Source: Cyrtodaria siliqua (lineage: Eukaryota; Mollusca; Bivalvia; Adapedonta; Hiatellidae). Taken from it: DNA of 64,000 bases. Below, piece by piece: positions 45,936-57,941 of this stretch. Numbering within the stretch: the first letter of the stretch is position 1; each line of letters starts with the position of its first letter. Below the pieces are notes generated by a model. The model was not told the DNA's origin, made no database searches, and saw nothing but the letters and a program-made list of their open reading frames with translations. The stretch is from assembly GCA_037043455.1 (NCBI GenBank), contig JAWPHD010001127.1, positions 290,760 through 354,759 on the forward strand. Direction: 5' to 3'. The position numbers and the translations under genes are program-made.

Positions 45936-46654
45936 AAAAAAAATATTTAAAAAATCAAAAAAAAAAAAAAAAAATCACCAAAAAACTTTGTAACTTGTAC
46001 TGTGGCCTGTATCGTGTTAATTACATGTAAAACTGCATTTTTGCTAATTCAGGGGCCATAACTCTGGTGTTACTGGTCCGATCTTGCCCATTATCAAACT
46101 CGTCCGAGATCTTATGGTCATATACAATCTGCGCAAGTCTGGTTAAGATTGCTCAAGAAATGTGGCCTTTATCGCGTTAACAAGATGTAAAACTGCATAT
46201 TTTGCAAATTCAGAGGGACTCTGGTGTTACTTGTCGGACCTTGTCCATTATCGAATGAAATCGTCCGAGATCTTATGGTCATATTCAACCTGTGCATATC
46301 TGGTTAAGATTGCTCAAGAAATGTGGCCTCTATCATGTAAACAAGATGAAAAACTGCATTTTTTGCTAATTCAGGTTCCATAACTCTGGTGTTACTGGTT
46401 TGATCTTGACCATTATCGAACTCGTCCAAGATCTTATGGTCATATACAATCTGTGCAAGTTTGTTTAGATTGCTCAAGCAATGTGGCCTCTATCTTGTAA
46501 ACAAGCTAAAAGTTGACAACAGACAGACGACATACGACAGACGACAGACGAAGATTGGTCACAATAGCTCCCACTTCTCAGGAGAGCTAACAATTAAAAT
46601 AACCCCTCCAATTAGCCATTATACTAATGGACTATACCGAGTCTTAATATAGTT

Positions 46655-47389
46655 TCTGTGTGCGTCAAAATGGCTGTAATTTGCCAATCAATTCATGCCC
46701 AATTAGCAATCAGCAAACAGTGGCTCTGAATGCATCTCCATTAACTATGTACCTCGTGTGTTACTGTAGGAGAGATAATCAACAAATGACAAATGGCGAC
46801 CCTATTCGCATAGCAGACAACAAATAGGTTCTTGATTCTGTAACTGATACAAAACTTATGACATTTGATGGAAACATTAAGCAATTAATCACACTCTTAT
46901 CACAGCCGATGACAAATGTGTTTTCTAATGCACCTGACAAAACTCCTGCAATACGACTGATTGCATGACGTTCAAAAATGTGTGACTATTATATAGTCCA
47001 TAACCGGTTGCAAATCCAGTCATGTGACGTTAAACTGTCAAAAACATTACTTTAAAACACTAAAATACTTTAGAAACTAGAAAGTGTTAACCAGTATTGA
47101 TATGTTGACTTTGGCAACTGTAGTTCTGTCATTAAATGGTCTCAATCGTGTTTAACGGCTCTGCTAATGTGTCGCCATTAAACAAAATTTGAGACCATTA
47201 AACGAACGGTCGCAAAATTCAAAACTTCAATAGTTAACCCTATACTTCATTCTGTAACTGATACTAACATTATGACATTGGATGGAAACATCAAGGAATT
47301 TAATCACACTATTACCATAGCAGACAACAAATACGTTCCTCATTCTGTATCTGATGAACATTATGACATTGGAAGGAAATTTTAACCCT
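46655..47389. repeat. Decayed 91-bp-type units, left flank
   Basis: CATAGCAGACAACAAATAGG then TTCTTGATTCTGTAACTGAT at about 46810 and CCATAGCAGACAACAAATAC at about 47315 are diverged relatives of the 91-bp unit, separated by unrelated sequence. Confidence 0.7.
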
Positions 47390-47565
47390 TAACCCGCTAA
47401 GCACGACTATAATAGCCTTTGCGTCCAATGTAAACCCGCAGTAACTCACAGGCTGATCAGTTTTTACAATGTCTGGCTGATTAGTCATTTTCCCAAAACA
47501 ACCCCTTGTCACATAAATGGAATGGTCTTAATTCAAAGAAAGAACAGTCCATTATATATATATAG
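47390..47565. repeat. TTAACCC repeat, reverse copy
   Basis: Starts TTAACCCGCTAAGCACGAC and continues through AATGTAAACCC and CACATAAATGGAATGG to AGTCCATTATATATATATAG. It is the reverse of 1541-1720. Confidence 0.75.
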
Positions 47566-47620
47566 GGGTTATTATCATAGCAGCAGTGCCCCAGGTAAGC
47601 CTCCGGGTAAAATTACATTA

Positions 47621-47918
47621 GGCCATAATAAATTAATTGCTCGTTACTCATTCAAATTTATTTCAAAATAGGGACGGTGGGGGTGAATTTTTTTTTATTT
47701 TTTTTTATTTTATACGACCAATGGAAAATGGTTTCGGCAAAAGGCAAAAATAGTAAAACATACTACTGAGTACTTCGAAGACTGAAAACACAAGTTTAAT
47801 AACAGACTTTCATACTTCCACCAATTTTTTTTTTTTTGTAGAAATAAAATTACCGGGGCGGCATAAAAAAACGGGGGCAGGGCGGCGATGAGAATCTAGC
47901 ACTTAATTTATTATGGCC
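47621..47918. mobile_element. PIF/Harbinger-like MITE, 298 bp
   Basis: Ends GGCCATAATAAATTAATTGC and, in reverse, GGCCATAATAAATTAAGTGC, flanked by TTA on both sides (47618-47620, 47919-47921). A 3-bp TTA duplication with GGCC ends fits PIF/Harbinger. Inside is a G-rich stretch (CGGGGGCAGGGCGGCG). A related end (ATTACGGCCTTA) appears at about 59492. Confidence 0.8.
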
Positions 47919-47929
47919 TTACGTCTTTA

Positions 47930-48548
47930 CATTTACAAATGTGTCTTCTTAAAAACAAATTTTGGACAAAAAGCATTAATGTAAATGTTTTAGTCTTAGT
48001 CATAACCATAAAAACATAAATTCTACACATATTTCCTTTTCGCCTTGTATATACATTCAACAGTGCTGTCTGTCTGTAATGGCATTAATTTCAGTCAAAC
48101 AGCCGACAAAAAGGCCATTTCTTTTTCTTGCAAGCATCTACTAGTAATTGCTGGAAACACTTTGTCATTTAGTACCTCAAACTTCCAACAAATGTCTGGG
48201 CACACTCAATTTTTCTATGCTATTGAAGCTTGATGTCTGCGGGAATCTGGTTCGCAATATATATATCAGCCGTTTTAAATGCACTGTTTGTACGCATTAA
48301 TTTTATATTTAAAGCCTTAATTTTTTGGTAAAAAAATATTGCGTAATTATGCAGATACGCATCTTATCTGAAGCACTGTAGCAGACAACAATGATGTTCT
48401 TGATTCTGTAACTGATATAACATAATGACATGGAGGATCAACCAATTAATCTCACTATTACCAAAGCAGACAGCAAATACATGCTTGATTTTGTCTCTGA
48501 TATGAACATTATGTTGGTGGAGAGAAAGGACAATCCAACAACAGCCAA
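47930..48548. other. No gene; one decayed 91-bp-type unit
   Basis: An open stretch at 48045-48233 has no recognisable domain. TAGCAGACAACAATGATGTTC at about 48380 and AAGCAGACAGCAAATACATG at about 48465 are relatives of the 91-bp unit. Confidence 0.6.
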
Positions 48549-48999
48549 TTAACCCTTAGCCTCCTATGAATGTATAATGGACTGTCCTTTCTTTAAATTT
48601 TTACCATTCCATTTATGTTATAGAGGGGTGTTTTGGAGAAATGACTGATGAGCAGCCAGACATTATGTGAATGTATAATGGACTGTCCTTTCTTTAAATT
48701 TGGACCATTCCATTTATGTTACAAAGGGGCGTTTTGGAGAATGACTGATGAGCAGCCAGACATTGTAAACACTGATCAGCCTACAAGTTACTGTTATATT
48801 TGGGGGCTAGTCCGGGATATCCAGGTAACACCAGCAAAGGAGTAGCTGAGGTAAATGGTGAATAATCGATTCCTAACTGTGTGTTCTTGATAGCTCAGTG
48901 GTTAGAGCGCTGGTACGGTAAACCAGAGACCCTGGGTACGAGTCCGGTTGAGGAACGATTTTTTCACCACCTGTTATATTTGAAGGCTAAGGGTTAACA
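48549..48999. repeat. TTAACCCTTAGCC element with tRNA-like insert
   Basis: Bounded by TTAACCCTTAGCC on the left and its exact reverse complement GGCTAAGGGTTAA on the right. Inside, the TGAATGTATAATGGACTGTC unit is doubled (48566 and 48668), followed by the tRNA-like segment. Confidence 0.75.
48883..48956 (+). pseudogene. tRNA-like 74-mer, Thr(GGT)-type pseudogene
   Basis: The length is that of a tRNA. The acceptor GTTCTTG pairs with AGGAAC (6 of 7 including a G-U). The D stem is GCTC/GAGC around AGTGGTTA. The anticodon stem is CTGGT/ACCAG with loop ACGGTAA, giving anticodon GGT but C instead of T at position 33. The T loop is TACGAGT and its stem is poorly paired. GGTGAATAATCG before it and CGATTTTTTCACC after it are an added inverted repeat. 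It is probably a SINE head or pseudogene. Confidence 0.65.
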
Positions 49000-49029
49000 A
49001 GCCTATATTTGCAAACAAACTTTATAGTG

Positions 49030-52000
49030 GATCTGAATATGCTCTTGATTCTGAAATTGATATGAACAAAGATGTAGGAGGGATAGATGACACTTCAACA
49101 TCACTAGGAGACAACACATATGTTCTTGATTTTGAAACTGATATAAAATACAACACGTGGGAGAGATAGACAAAAATCCCATATCTCTATTACCATAGAA
49201 GACAACATTATGTTCTTGATTCTGTAACTGATATGAAATACGACACGAGGGAAAGATAGACAAAAATCCCATATCTCTATTACCATAGAAGACAACAAAT
49301 ATGTTCTTGATGCTGTAACTGATATGAAATATGACTCGTGGGAGAGATAGACAAAATACCCATATCTCTTTTACCATAGAAGACAACAAATATGTTCTTG
49401 ATGCTGTAACTGATATGAAATATGACACGTGGGAGAGATAGACAGAATACCCATATCTCTATTACCATAGAAGACAACAAATATGTTCTTGATGCTGTAA
49501 CTGATATGAAATATGACTCGTGGGAGAGATAGACAAAATACCCATATCTCTATTACCATAGAAGACAACAAATATGTTCTTGATGCTGTAACTGATATGA
49601 AATATGACACGTGGGAGAGATAGACAAAATACCCATATCTCTATTACCATTGAAGACAACAAATATGTTCTTGATGCTGTAACTGATATGAAATATGACT
49701 CGTGGGAGAAATAGACAAAATACCCATATCTCTATTACCATAGAAGACAACAAATATGTTCTTGATGCTGTAACTGATATGAAATATGACACGTGGGAGA
49801 GATAGACAAAATACCCATATCTCTATTACCATAGAAGACAACAAATATGTTCTTGATGCTGTAACTGATATGAAATATGACACGTGGGAGAGATAGACAA
49901 AATACCCATATCTCTATTACCATAGAAGACAACAAATATGTTCTTGATGCTGTTGCTAATATGAAATATGACACGTGGGAGAGACAGACAAAATACCCAT
50001 ATCTCTATTACCATAGAAGACAACAAATATGTTCTTGATGCTGTAACTGATATGAAATATGACTCGTGGGAGAGATAGACAAAATACCCATATCTCTATT
50101 ACCATAGAAGACAACAAATATGTTCTTGATGCTGTTACTAATATGAAATATGACACGTGGGAGAGACAGACAAAATACCCATATCTCTATTACCATAGAA
50201 GACAACAAATATGTTCTTGATGCTGTAACTGATATGAAATATGACTCGTTGGAGAGATAGACAAAATACCCATATCTCTATTACCATAGAAGACAACAAA
50301 TATGTTCTTGATGCTGTAACTGATATGAAATATGACACGTGGGAGAGATAGACAAAATACCCATATCTCTATTACCATTGAAGACAACAAATATGTTCTT
50401 GATGCTGTAACTGATATGAAATATGACTCGTGGGAGAGATAGACAAAATACCCATATCTCTATTACCATAGAAGACAACAAATATGTTCTTGATGCTGTA
50501 ACTGATATGAAATATGACACGTGGGAGAGACAGACAAAATACCCATATCTCTATTACCATAGAAGACAACAAATATGTTCTTGATGCTGTAACTGATATG
50601 AAATATGACACGTGGGAGAGATAGACAAAATACCCATATCTCTATTACCATAGAAGACAACAAATATGTTCTTGATGCTGTAACTGATATGAAATATGAC
50701 TCGTGGGAGAGATAGACAAAATACCCATATCTCTATTACCATAGAAGACAACAAATATGTTCTTGATGCTGTAACTGATATGAAATATGACACGTGGGAG
50801 AGACAGACAAAATACCCATATCTCTATTACCATAGAAGACAACATTATGTTCTTGATTCTGTAACTGATATGAAATACGACACGTGGGAGAGATAGACAA
50901 AAATCCCATATCTCTATTACCATAGAAGACAACAAATATGTTCTTGATGCTGTAACTGATATGAAATATGACTCGTGGGAGAGATAGACAAAATAACCAT
51001 ATCTCTATTACCATAGAAGACAACAAATATGTTCTTGATGCTGTAACTGATATGAAATATGACACGTGGGAGAGACAGACAAAATACCCATATCTCTATT
51101 ACCATAGAAGACAACAAATATGTTCTTGATGCAGTAACTGATATGAAATATGACACGTGGGAGAGATAGACAAAATACCCATATCTCTATTACCATAGAA
51201 GACAACAAATATGTTCTTGATGCTGTAACTGATATGAAATATGACTCGTGGGAGAGATAGACAAAATACCCATATCTCTATTACCATAGAAGACAACAAA
51301 TATGTTCTTGATGCTGTAACTGATATGAAATATGACACGTGGGAGAGATAGACAAAATACCCATATCTCTATTACCATAGAAGACAACAAATATGTTCTT
51401 GATGCTGTTACTAATATGAAATATGACACGTGGGAGAGACAGACAAAATACCCATATCTCTATTACCATAGAAGACAACAAATATGTTCTTGATGCTGTA
51501 ACTGATATGAAATATGACACGTGGGAGAGATAGACAAAATACCCATATCTCTATTACCATAGAAGACAACACATATGTTCTTGATGCTGTAACTGATATG
51601 AAATATGACACGTGCGAGAGATAGACAAAATACCCATATCTCTATTACCATAGAAGCTTGATGCTGTAACTAATATGAAATATGACACGTGGGAGAGATA
51701 GACAAAATACCCATATCTCTATTACCATAGAAGACAACAAATATGTTCGTGATTCTGTAACTGATATGAAATACAACACGTGGGAGAGATAGACAAAAAT
51801 CCCATATCTCTATTACCATAGAATGAAAATATGTTCTTGATGCTGTAACTGATATGAAATACGACACTTGGGAGAGATATACAAAAATCCCATATCTCTA
51901 TTACCATAAAATGAAAATATGTTCTTGATGCTGTAACTGATATGAAATACGACACTTGGGAGAGATAGACAAAAAAACATATCTCTAGTACCAAAGAAGA

Positions 52001-52510
52001 CAACAAATATGTTCTTGAATCTGTAACTGATATGAAATATGACACATGGGAGAGATAGACAAAAATCCCATATATCTATTACCATAGAAGACAAAAAATA
52101 TGTTATTGATTCTGCAATTGATATGAACTATGACACGTGGGAGAGATAGATAAAAATCCCATATATCTATTACCATAGAAGACAACAAATATGTTATTGA
52201 CTCTGTAACTGATATGAACTATGACACATGGGAGAGATAGACAAAAATCCCATATATCTATTACCGTAGAAGACAACAAGTATGTTATTGATTCTGTAAC
52301 TCACAGAAATGAAATATGACACGTGGGAGAGAAGTAGAAAAAAATCCCATATATCTATTACCATAGAAGACAACAAAAATATGACACGTGGGAGAGATAG
52401 ACAAAATACCCATATCTCTATTACCATAGCAGACAACAAATATTTCTGATTCTGCAACTGATACAACAAAGACATGGGAAAGATTGATGACAATTCAACA
52501 ACAGGCAATT
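49030..52510. repeat. 91-bp satellite array, about 37 copies
   Basis: Units contain TGTTCTTGATGCTGTAACTG, ATATGAAATATGACACGTGG, GAGAGATAGACAAAATACCC and TCTCTATTACCATAGAAGAC. Many units carry CACGTG; others have CTCGTG or CACTTG. The centre (49280-51650) is very uniform and both edges are more diverged. Overlapping minus-strand readings are repeats of this unit and not proteins. Confidence 0.98.
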
Positions 52511-52637
52511 AACACCCAATATGCAGACACATTAAGCAGTTGATCTGAATATGATCTTGATTCTGTAACCGATATAAACAAAGATGTGGGAGGGATGGGC
52601 AACCACTCTAATAGCAATATAGCACACAACAAATATG
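52511..52637. repeat. Decayed 91-bp-type units, right flank
   Basis: GATCTTGATTCTGTAACCGA and AGCACACAACAAATATGTTC are diverged units. Further ones at 53970-54110 (TGTTCTTGATTCTGCAATTG, GCACAACAGACAACTAATAT) show that the ancient array extended past unrelated insertions. Confidence 0.75.
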
Positions 52638-52760
52638 TTCTTCAGGGTTTTCCATAGGATTTTTCATTTGGGGGTCCAGGGACTCCTGGAAAAACTATTT
52701 AAGGGTCCCAACCCTGATTTTGGGGGTCCCACGTTTAAATAACAAATTTTTGAGTACAAC
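52638..52760. mobile_element. hAT-like terminus fragment
   Basis: CAGGGTTTTCCATAGGATTT then TTGGGGGTCCAGGGACTCC, GGGTCCCAACCCTG and GGGGGTCCCACG. CAGGGTTTTCC is a common hAT terminus, and the GGGTCC words repeat. The other end is not found. Confidence 0.5.
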
Positions 52761-53969
52761 CCTTACCAAAAGCTTTGTTTGCTTGTTTGTGTGTTTGTTA
52801 TTATTGTTTTTCTAATAATTAATATCCTTTTCTTTTTTTTTTCTTTTTTTTTTTTGTGTTTTCAGTTATCTACATATATGTTATGTCATCAGTTTTTTGT
52901 GTGCATGTTTTATGTTTCTTAATTATTATTATTATTATTATTTGTGAGTTTGAGTATTTTGAAATCTAATGTATGAGCAGGCCTGTGGACAGAAGCTGAA
53001 TGGGAGGTGGCTGCGTATACAAGGGTGTGTGAGGCTGGCTGCTGATATCTTATTCTCTTATTCATTATGTTTAACCAATTTGCCAATAAGTATTGTAAAT
53101 GTGTAAATAATAGAGGGCCACATGGAAGATTAGTTTTGTAACTAAATGTGTATTACCCTCTGTAAATAAAGTCTATTATTATTATTATTTATTATTATTA
53201 AACTTCATCATCATTATAATGCAAGATATCACTCAGAGCTCTGTGCGGTTTCAAATAAGATTTTTTATTATTTCCTGGTTTAACATTTAAGGACATTATC
53301 ACTTTTCCTATATACTGTCATGCTTAACCCACTGAATTCCTGCTTCCAGCTGACTTGGCATGTTCTGTCTTGTTTGCTTTTATCATACACACATTGGGTT
53401 CGAAGTTTTTCAGCTTTGTCTTTTGTTGTTTTTCCGGCAGAGAAACTGTTTTCGAATAATTTCCACATTTTGAAAAATAAGAAAACCCGTTACGACATGT
53501 CAATCCTTCGAATGCTTGACACTCCTATATGCCTGTTTTTTTATCAGAATAAAACAAGATTGCATTTAATTGTTTGTTAAAGTATGTTATATTTGCAGTG
53601 AACAAACTTAATTAGCGAAGCAAAACATATTTTTTCTTTGGTAATTTCTGTACATTTCCATTGAACGCTTGAAAAATGTATAAGCGTAGCACAATCGTCA
53701 GCTGAATGATATTGATCGAGCAGGTGCGCATCATTACAGGCGCTTTTATTTGCTATTTACTTTATTTAGAACAAGCGCCTACATAACATTTTAACTGAAG
53801 TATCGGAAACGTAGAAAAGTACCAAAATGGATATTTTACGGGAGCGCATCCCGAGGACGCAGTAGATTTAAAAATATGGGTCCTCTGGCAAAAATTTGCA
53901 TCCGAGACACAGAAAAGCTGCGTCCGGGAAAACTCTCGATTCTCACTGATACGAACAAAGCAATACAGA
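52761..53969. other. No gene; (TTA)n microsatellites
   Basis: ATTATTATTATTATTATT at 52922-52941 and again at 53175-53200. An open stretch at 53320-53580 has no recognised domain. Confidence 0.55.
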
Positions 53970-54189
53970 AGACTAAGCAAATATCTATGTTCTTGATTCT
54001 GCAATTGATATGAACAAAGCCATGGGAGGGACAGATGACAATTTAACAGCCATATTAGCACAACAGACAACTAATATGTTCTTGATTTGATATGAACAAA
54101 GATATGGGAGGGACTAGATAAAATCATGTATAAGACATATTTTTATCCCAGGAACTTTATTTGTATAAAACTGACAGTCAAATATTGTC

Positions 54190-55816
54190 TGCTGATTCTT
54201 GAGAATAATTGTAAAGGTTTGAGGCTATTTTCAGTTATAGTGTGGACATTGTAAAGGTTTGAGGCTATTTTCAGTTACAGTGTGGACATTGTAAAGGTTT
54301 GAGACTATTTTCAGTTACAGAGTGGACATTGTAAAGGTTTGATGCTATTTTCAGTTTGGTGTGGACATTGTGAAGGTTTGAGGCTATTTTCAGTTTGGTG
54401 TGGACATTGTAAAGGTTTGAGACTATTTTCAGTTATAGTGTGGACATTGTAAAGGTTTGATGCTATTTTCAGTTACAGTGTGGACATTGTAAAGGTTTGA
54501 GGCTATTTTCAGTTACAGTGTGGACATTGTAAAGGTTTGAGGCTATTTTCAGTTATAGAATGAATGAATGAATGTTGTTTTACGGCACGTCGACACATAA
54601 ATAGGTCATATTGTGCGCAAAAACTGACGAAATATGAATAAATGAAGGATTAACTAAAAATTAATGTAAATATTTCAGTTATAGTGTGGACATTGTAAAG
54701 TGTGGACATTGTAAAGGTTTGAGGCTATTTTCAGTTACAGTGTGGACATTGTAGAGGTTTGGGACTATTTTTAGTTACAGTGTGGACATTGTAAAGGTTT
54801 GATGCTATTTTCAGTTATGGTGTGGACATTGTAAAGGTTTGAGACTATTTTCAGTTATGGTGTGGACATTGTAAAGGTTTGAGACTATTTTTATTTACAG
54901 TGTGGACATTGTAAAGGTTTGAGGCTATTTTTATTTACAGTGTGGACATTGTAAAGGTTTGAGGCTATTTTCAGTTATAGTGTGGACATTGTAAAGGTTT
55001 GAGACTATTTTTATTTACAGTGTGGACATTGTAAAGGTTTGAGGCTATTTTCAGTTATAGTGTGGACATTGTAAAGGTTTGATGCTATTTTCAGTTACAG
55101 TGTGGACATTGTAAAGGTTTGAGACTATTTTCAGTTACAGTGTGGACATTGTAAAGGTTTGATGCTATTTTCAGTTACAGTGTGGACATTGTAAAGGTTT
55201 GAGACTATTTTCAGTTATAGTGTGGACATTGTAAAGGTTTGAGGCTATTTTCAGTTACAGTGTGGACATTGTAAAGGTTTGAGACTATTTTCAGTTATAG
55301 TGTGGACATTGTAAAGGTTTGAGACTATTTTCAGTTATAGTGTGGACATTGTAAAGGTTTGAGGCTATTTTCAGTTACAGTGTGGACATTGTAAAGGTTT
55401 GAGACTATTTTCAGTTACAGTGTGGACATTGTAAAGGTTCGAGACTATTTTCAGTTACAGAGTGGACATTGTAAAGGTTTGATGCTATTTTCAGTTACAG
55501 TGTGGACATTGTAAAGGTTTGAGACTATTTTCAGTTACAGTGTGGACATTGTAAAGGTTTGAGACTATTTTCAGTTACAGTGTGGACATTGTAAAGGTTC
55601 GAGACTATTTTCAGTTACAGAGTGGACATTGTAAAGGTTTGAGACTATTTTCAGTTACAGAGTGGACATTGTAATGGTTGGAGGCTATTTTCAGTTACAG
55701 TGTGGACATTGTAAAGGTTTGATGCTATTTTCAGTTATAGTGTGGACATTGTAAAGGTTGGAGGCTATTTTCAGTTATAGTGTGGACGTTGTAAAGGTTT
55801 GAGGCTATTGTGTGGA
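54190..55816. repeat. 40-bp satellite array, about 38 copies
   Basis: Units of GTGTGGACATTGTAAAGGTT then TGAGGCTATTTTCAGTTATA. Alternating variants are GAGACTATT, GATGCTATT, TTACAG and TTATAG. There are no spacers, so it is not a CRISPR. It is interrupted once at 54559. Confidence 0.98.
54559..54672. mobile_element. Short SINE-like insertion in the 40-bp array
   Basis: 114 bp starting AATGAATGAATGAATGTTG and containing CGGCACGTCGACACATAAAT. It is bounded by a 12-bp duplication of the satellite, TTTCAGTTATAG (54547-54558, 54673-54684). A relative lies at about 2865. Confidence 0.88.
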
Positions 55817-56567
55817 CAGTGTGAACCATATTTGTACAAATTCAGAGGGATTTACCTCAGGACTGTATCCACATGAAATCCGGTTACAAACTGTCGAGTA
55901 ATTTTGGGAAAATATGTTCAAGTAAAAATTAACACACGCAAAACATGTTTAAGGACTTTGTCCTCTTTAAAAAAATAAAAAAATAGAACTCAAAGAATCT
56001 TGAATGTTTCAACATGCAACTTCCAGTTTAATATGCTTACACGTTTATCTAAACAAAGGTTCCCATGAATAATAGATACATAGTTACATGATAAATATAT
56101 GTGAATTTATTAATTGACCAAAACACACATGACCTTGATTATGACATAAGCTGAGTATTGATCAATACACATTTTTATCAAATTTGTAGTTAGAAATGTC
56201 TAGATAAATGTGTAAACATATTAAACTGGAAGTTGGAATTGAGAATATTAAGGATTATTTAACAAAGGCTCATTTGAGTATTCTCAGGTGAGCTAAAAAG
56301 CACACACTGCCTTGACAAATAAATATCTGCATGAACAAATTGCCTGTTGATTAAATTCCATCTGTCATGTGATGACCTTCATCAGGAAATATATAAGAAT
56401 AATTAATTGGCTTATTCTTTCCCTTGCTGAATTTGTGCAACATCTTGAGGCCTACCATATTGATCATGCGATGTAGAATCATCGGAAATTAACAAAACTG
56501 TGGCCATATTATAATAACTGCTATATTATTCATCTGTTTTTTCATTTATTTATTTTTTTCAGAGGGC
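55817..56567. other. No gene; solo pearl-type tail
   Basis: CTCATTTGAGTATTCTCAGG then TGAGCTAAAAAGC at about 56270-56301 is the tail that should pair with heads of the CGCTCACCTGAG type (as at 4548). The rest is unique. Confidence 0.55.
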
Positions 56568-56569
56568 TG

Positions 56570-56888
56570 GCATGGCGCAGTCGGTAGCAGGGCCGATTTG
56601 TAACTGGAGGCCCCGGGTTCAATCCTCCGTGATGCCACTGAGTTTCGTCGGTGTGTTCTTTGGCAAGACACTTTCCTTTAGCCTCGTCCGTCGGATGCCG
56701 ACGTAAACCGGGCGGTCCCGTGTATCGGTCTATCCTCCGAGCACGTTAAAGAACCATAGGAATCTATTCGATAATAAGAGTAGGGCACGGTTCCCGGATT
56801 CCTATGTATCCTTCCCCTCTCTCTGGGGCGGCTCTAAATAACCTATACTGTGTTGATGAGCCATTAAACAACATTCAATTCAATTCAA
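56570..56888 (+). mobile_element. SINE-B, full length with tRNA head
   Basis: The head GGCATGGCGCAGTCGGTAGC (box A) and CCCGGGTTCAATCCTCC (box B) is within the first 75 bases. The body has GGCAAGACACTTTCC, GTAAACCGGGCGGTCCCG and CGAATAGATTCC in reverse, and ends TGTTGATGAGCCATTAAACA then (ATTCA)n. CATTTATTTTTTC-like sequence on both sides is an imperfect duplication. It is the reference copy for the family here. Confidence 0.9.
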
Positions 56889-57229
56889 TTCATTTATTTT
56901 TTCCAAAAAGGTGCAGTGCATACATATTTCGGTGCAATTCATAATTTTGATAGAGTATCATCAAAAAAACCTGACCAATCAATGACCAGAAATAAAACAA
57001 GTCAATACATTCAGTCTTTATCCTTGATGTTCAATCAAATTTACTGTTAAAATTAAGGTATCTACAGTTTGATTCTTTTAAAACCCTGCATATTTCATGC
57101 ACATTCCTGCAAATTGTTCAATATATGTTTCTTTCAAAAATCAAAATCTTAAAATTTATCGTCTTTTTACTATGCCAAAGATTTTTATTTTACTATAGAA
57201 CCTAAGGATAACTAGACGGGTGTTCTGCG

Positions 57230-57941
57230 GAATATGTGTGTCGCCTGTCAGTGCTTTGTCAGTATAACAAGGTTTCTTGGACCCAGATAAATGACCTTGA
57301 CAAACTGGCCTGACTAAGTTTTCGTGAAGAAAAAAATGAGTATGTCGATAATGTTGGATGTTGTCATGATGAGTATATATTGAAAGTTTGATGATTTATA
57401 GCCAACGTTAAGTTTTCGTGAGGAAAAAAACCAGTATTTAACCCATATAATGACCTTCAGTGTGATGTTGACCTTTATATTTAGTATGGTCATGTTCATG
57501 TTGTCATGATGAGTACATATACTGAATGTTTGATGAAATGAGAAAGTTATAGCCAACGTTAAGTTTCCGTGAAGAAAAAAATGAGTATTTAACCCATATA
57601 ATGGACCTTTAGTGTGCCCTTGACTTTTATATTTTAGTATGTCATGTCGATGTTGTCGTGATGAGTATATACTGAAAGTATGATGCAAAAATATCAAGAA
57701 AAGAGAAAATTATAGCCAACTTTATGTTTTCGTGAAGAAAAAAGTGAGTATTTAACCCATATAATGGACTTCAGTGTGACCTTGACCTTTATATTTTAGT
57801 ATACTCATGTCGATGTTGTCATGATGAGTATATATTGAAAGTCTGATTAAGAAATATCAAATATCAAGAAAATTCGTGACGGACAGACGACAAAGTGATC
57901 TCTATGTATCGCATTTTCTTCGAAAAGGCGACACAAAAACC
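57230..57941 (+). mobile_element. Pearl-like element F
   Basis: The word TGTGTGTCGCC (57235) near the left returns as GGCGACACA before AAAAACC at 57927-57940. The interior has about four units of about 155 bp with AAGTTTTCGTGAAGAAAAAA, GAGTATTTAACCCATATAAT, GACCTTGACCTTTATATT and GTTGTCATGATGAGTATATA. GTGACGGACAGACGAC precedes the tail. Confidence 0.78.

Larger units (their letters stand above)
44571..46590 (+). mobile_element. Pearl-like element E with nested insertions
   Basis: The head ACAAGAGGGCCAGGATGACC carries CGCTCACCTGG. Core phrases are CCATAACTCTGGTGTTACTG, CCGAGATCTTATGGTCATA and AAGATTGCTCAAGAAATGTGG, in about three units of about 150 bp at 46020-46500. The tail has GACAGACGACATACGACAG and AGCTCCCACTTCTCAGGAGA followed by GCTAACAATTAAAA. 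A SINE-B (44788-45061) and a large foldback (45395-45935) sit inside, so it may be two elements run together. Confidence 0.65.

Noticed and set aside
48883..48956. Functional tRNA-Thr gene
   Set aside because: C at position 33, a poorly paired T stem and TACGAGT in the T loop argue for a pseudogene or SINE head.
49003..52508. More than twenty overlapping minus-strand readings of 60-140 codons
   Set aside because: All are out-of-phase reads of the same 91-bp unit.
54190..55816. CRISPR array (regular about 40-bp periodicity)
   Set aside because: There are no unique spacers: the whole 40 bp repeats. No cas genes are present and the DNA is animal-like.
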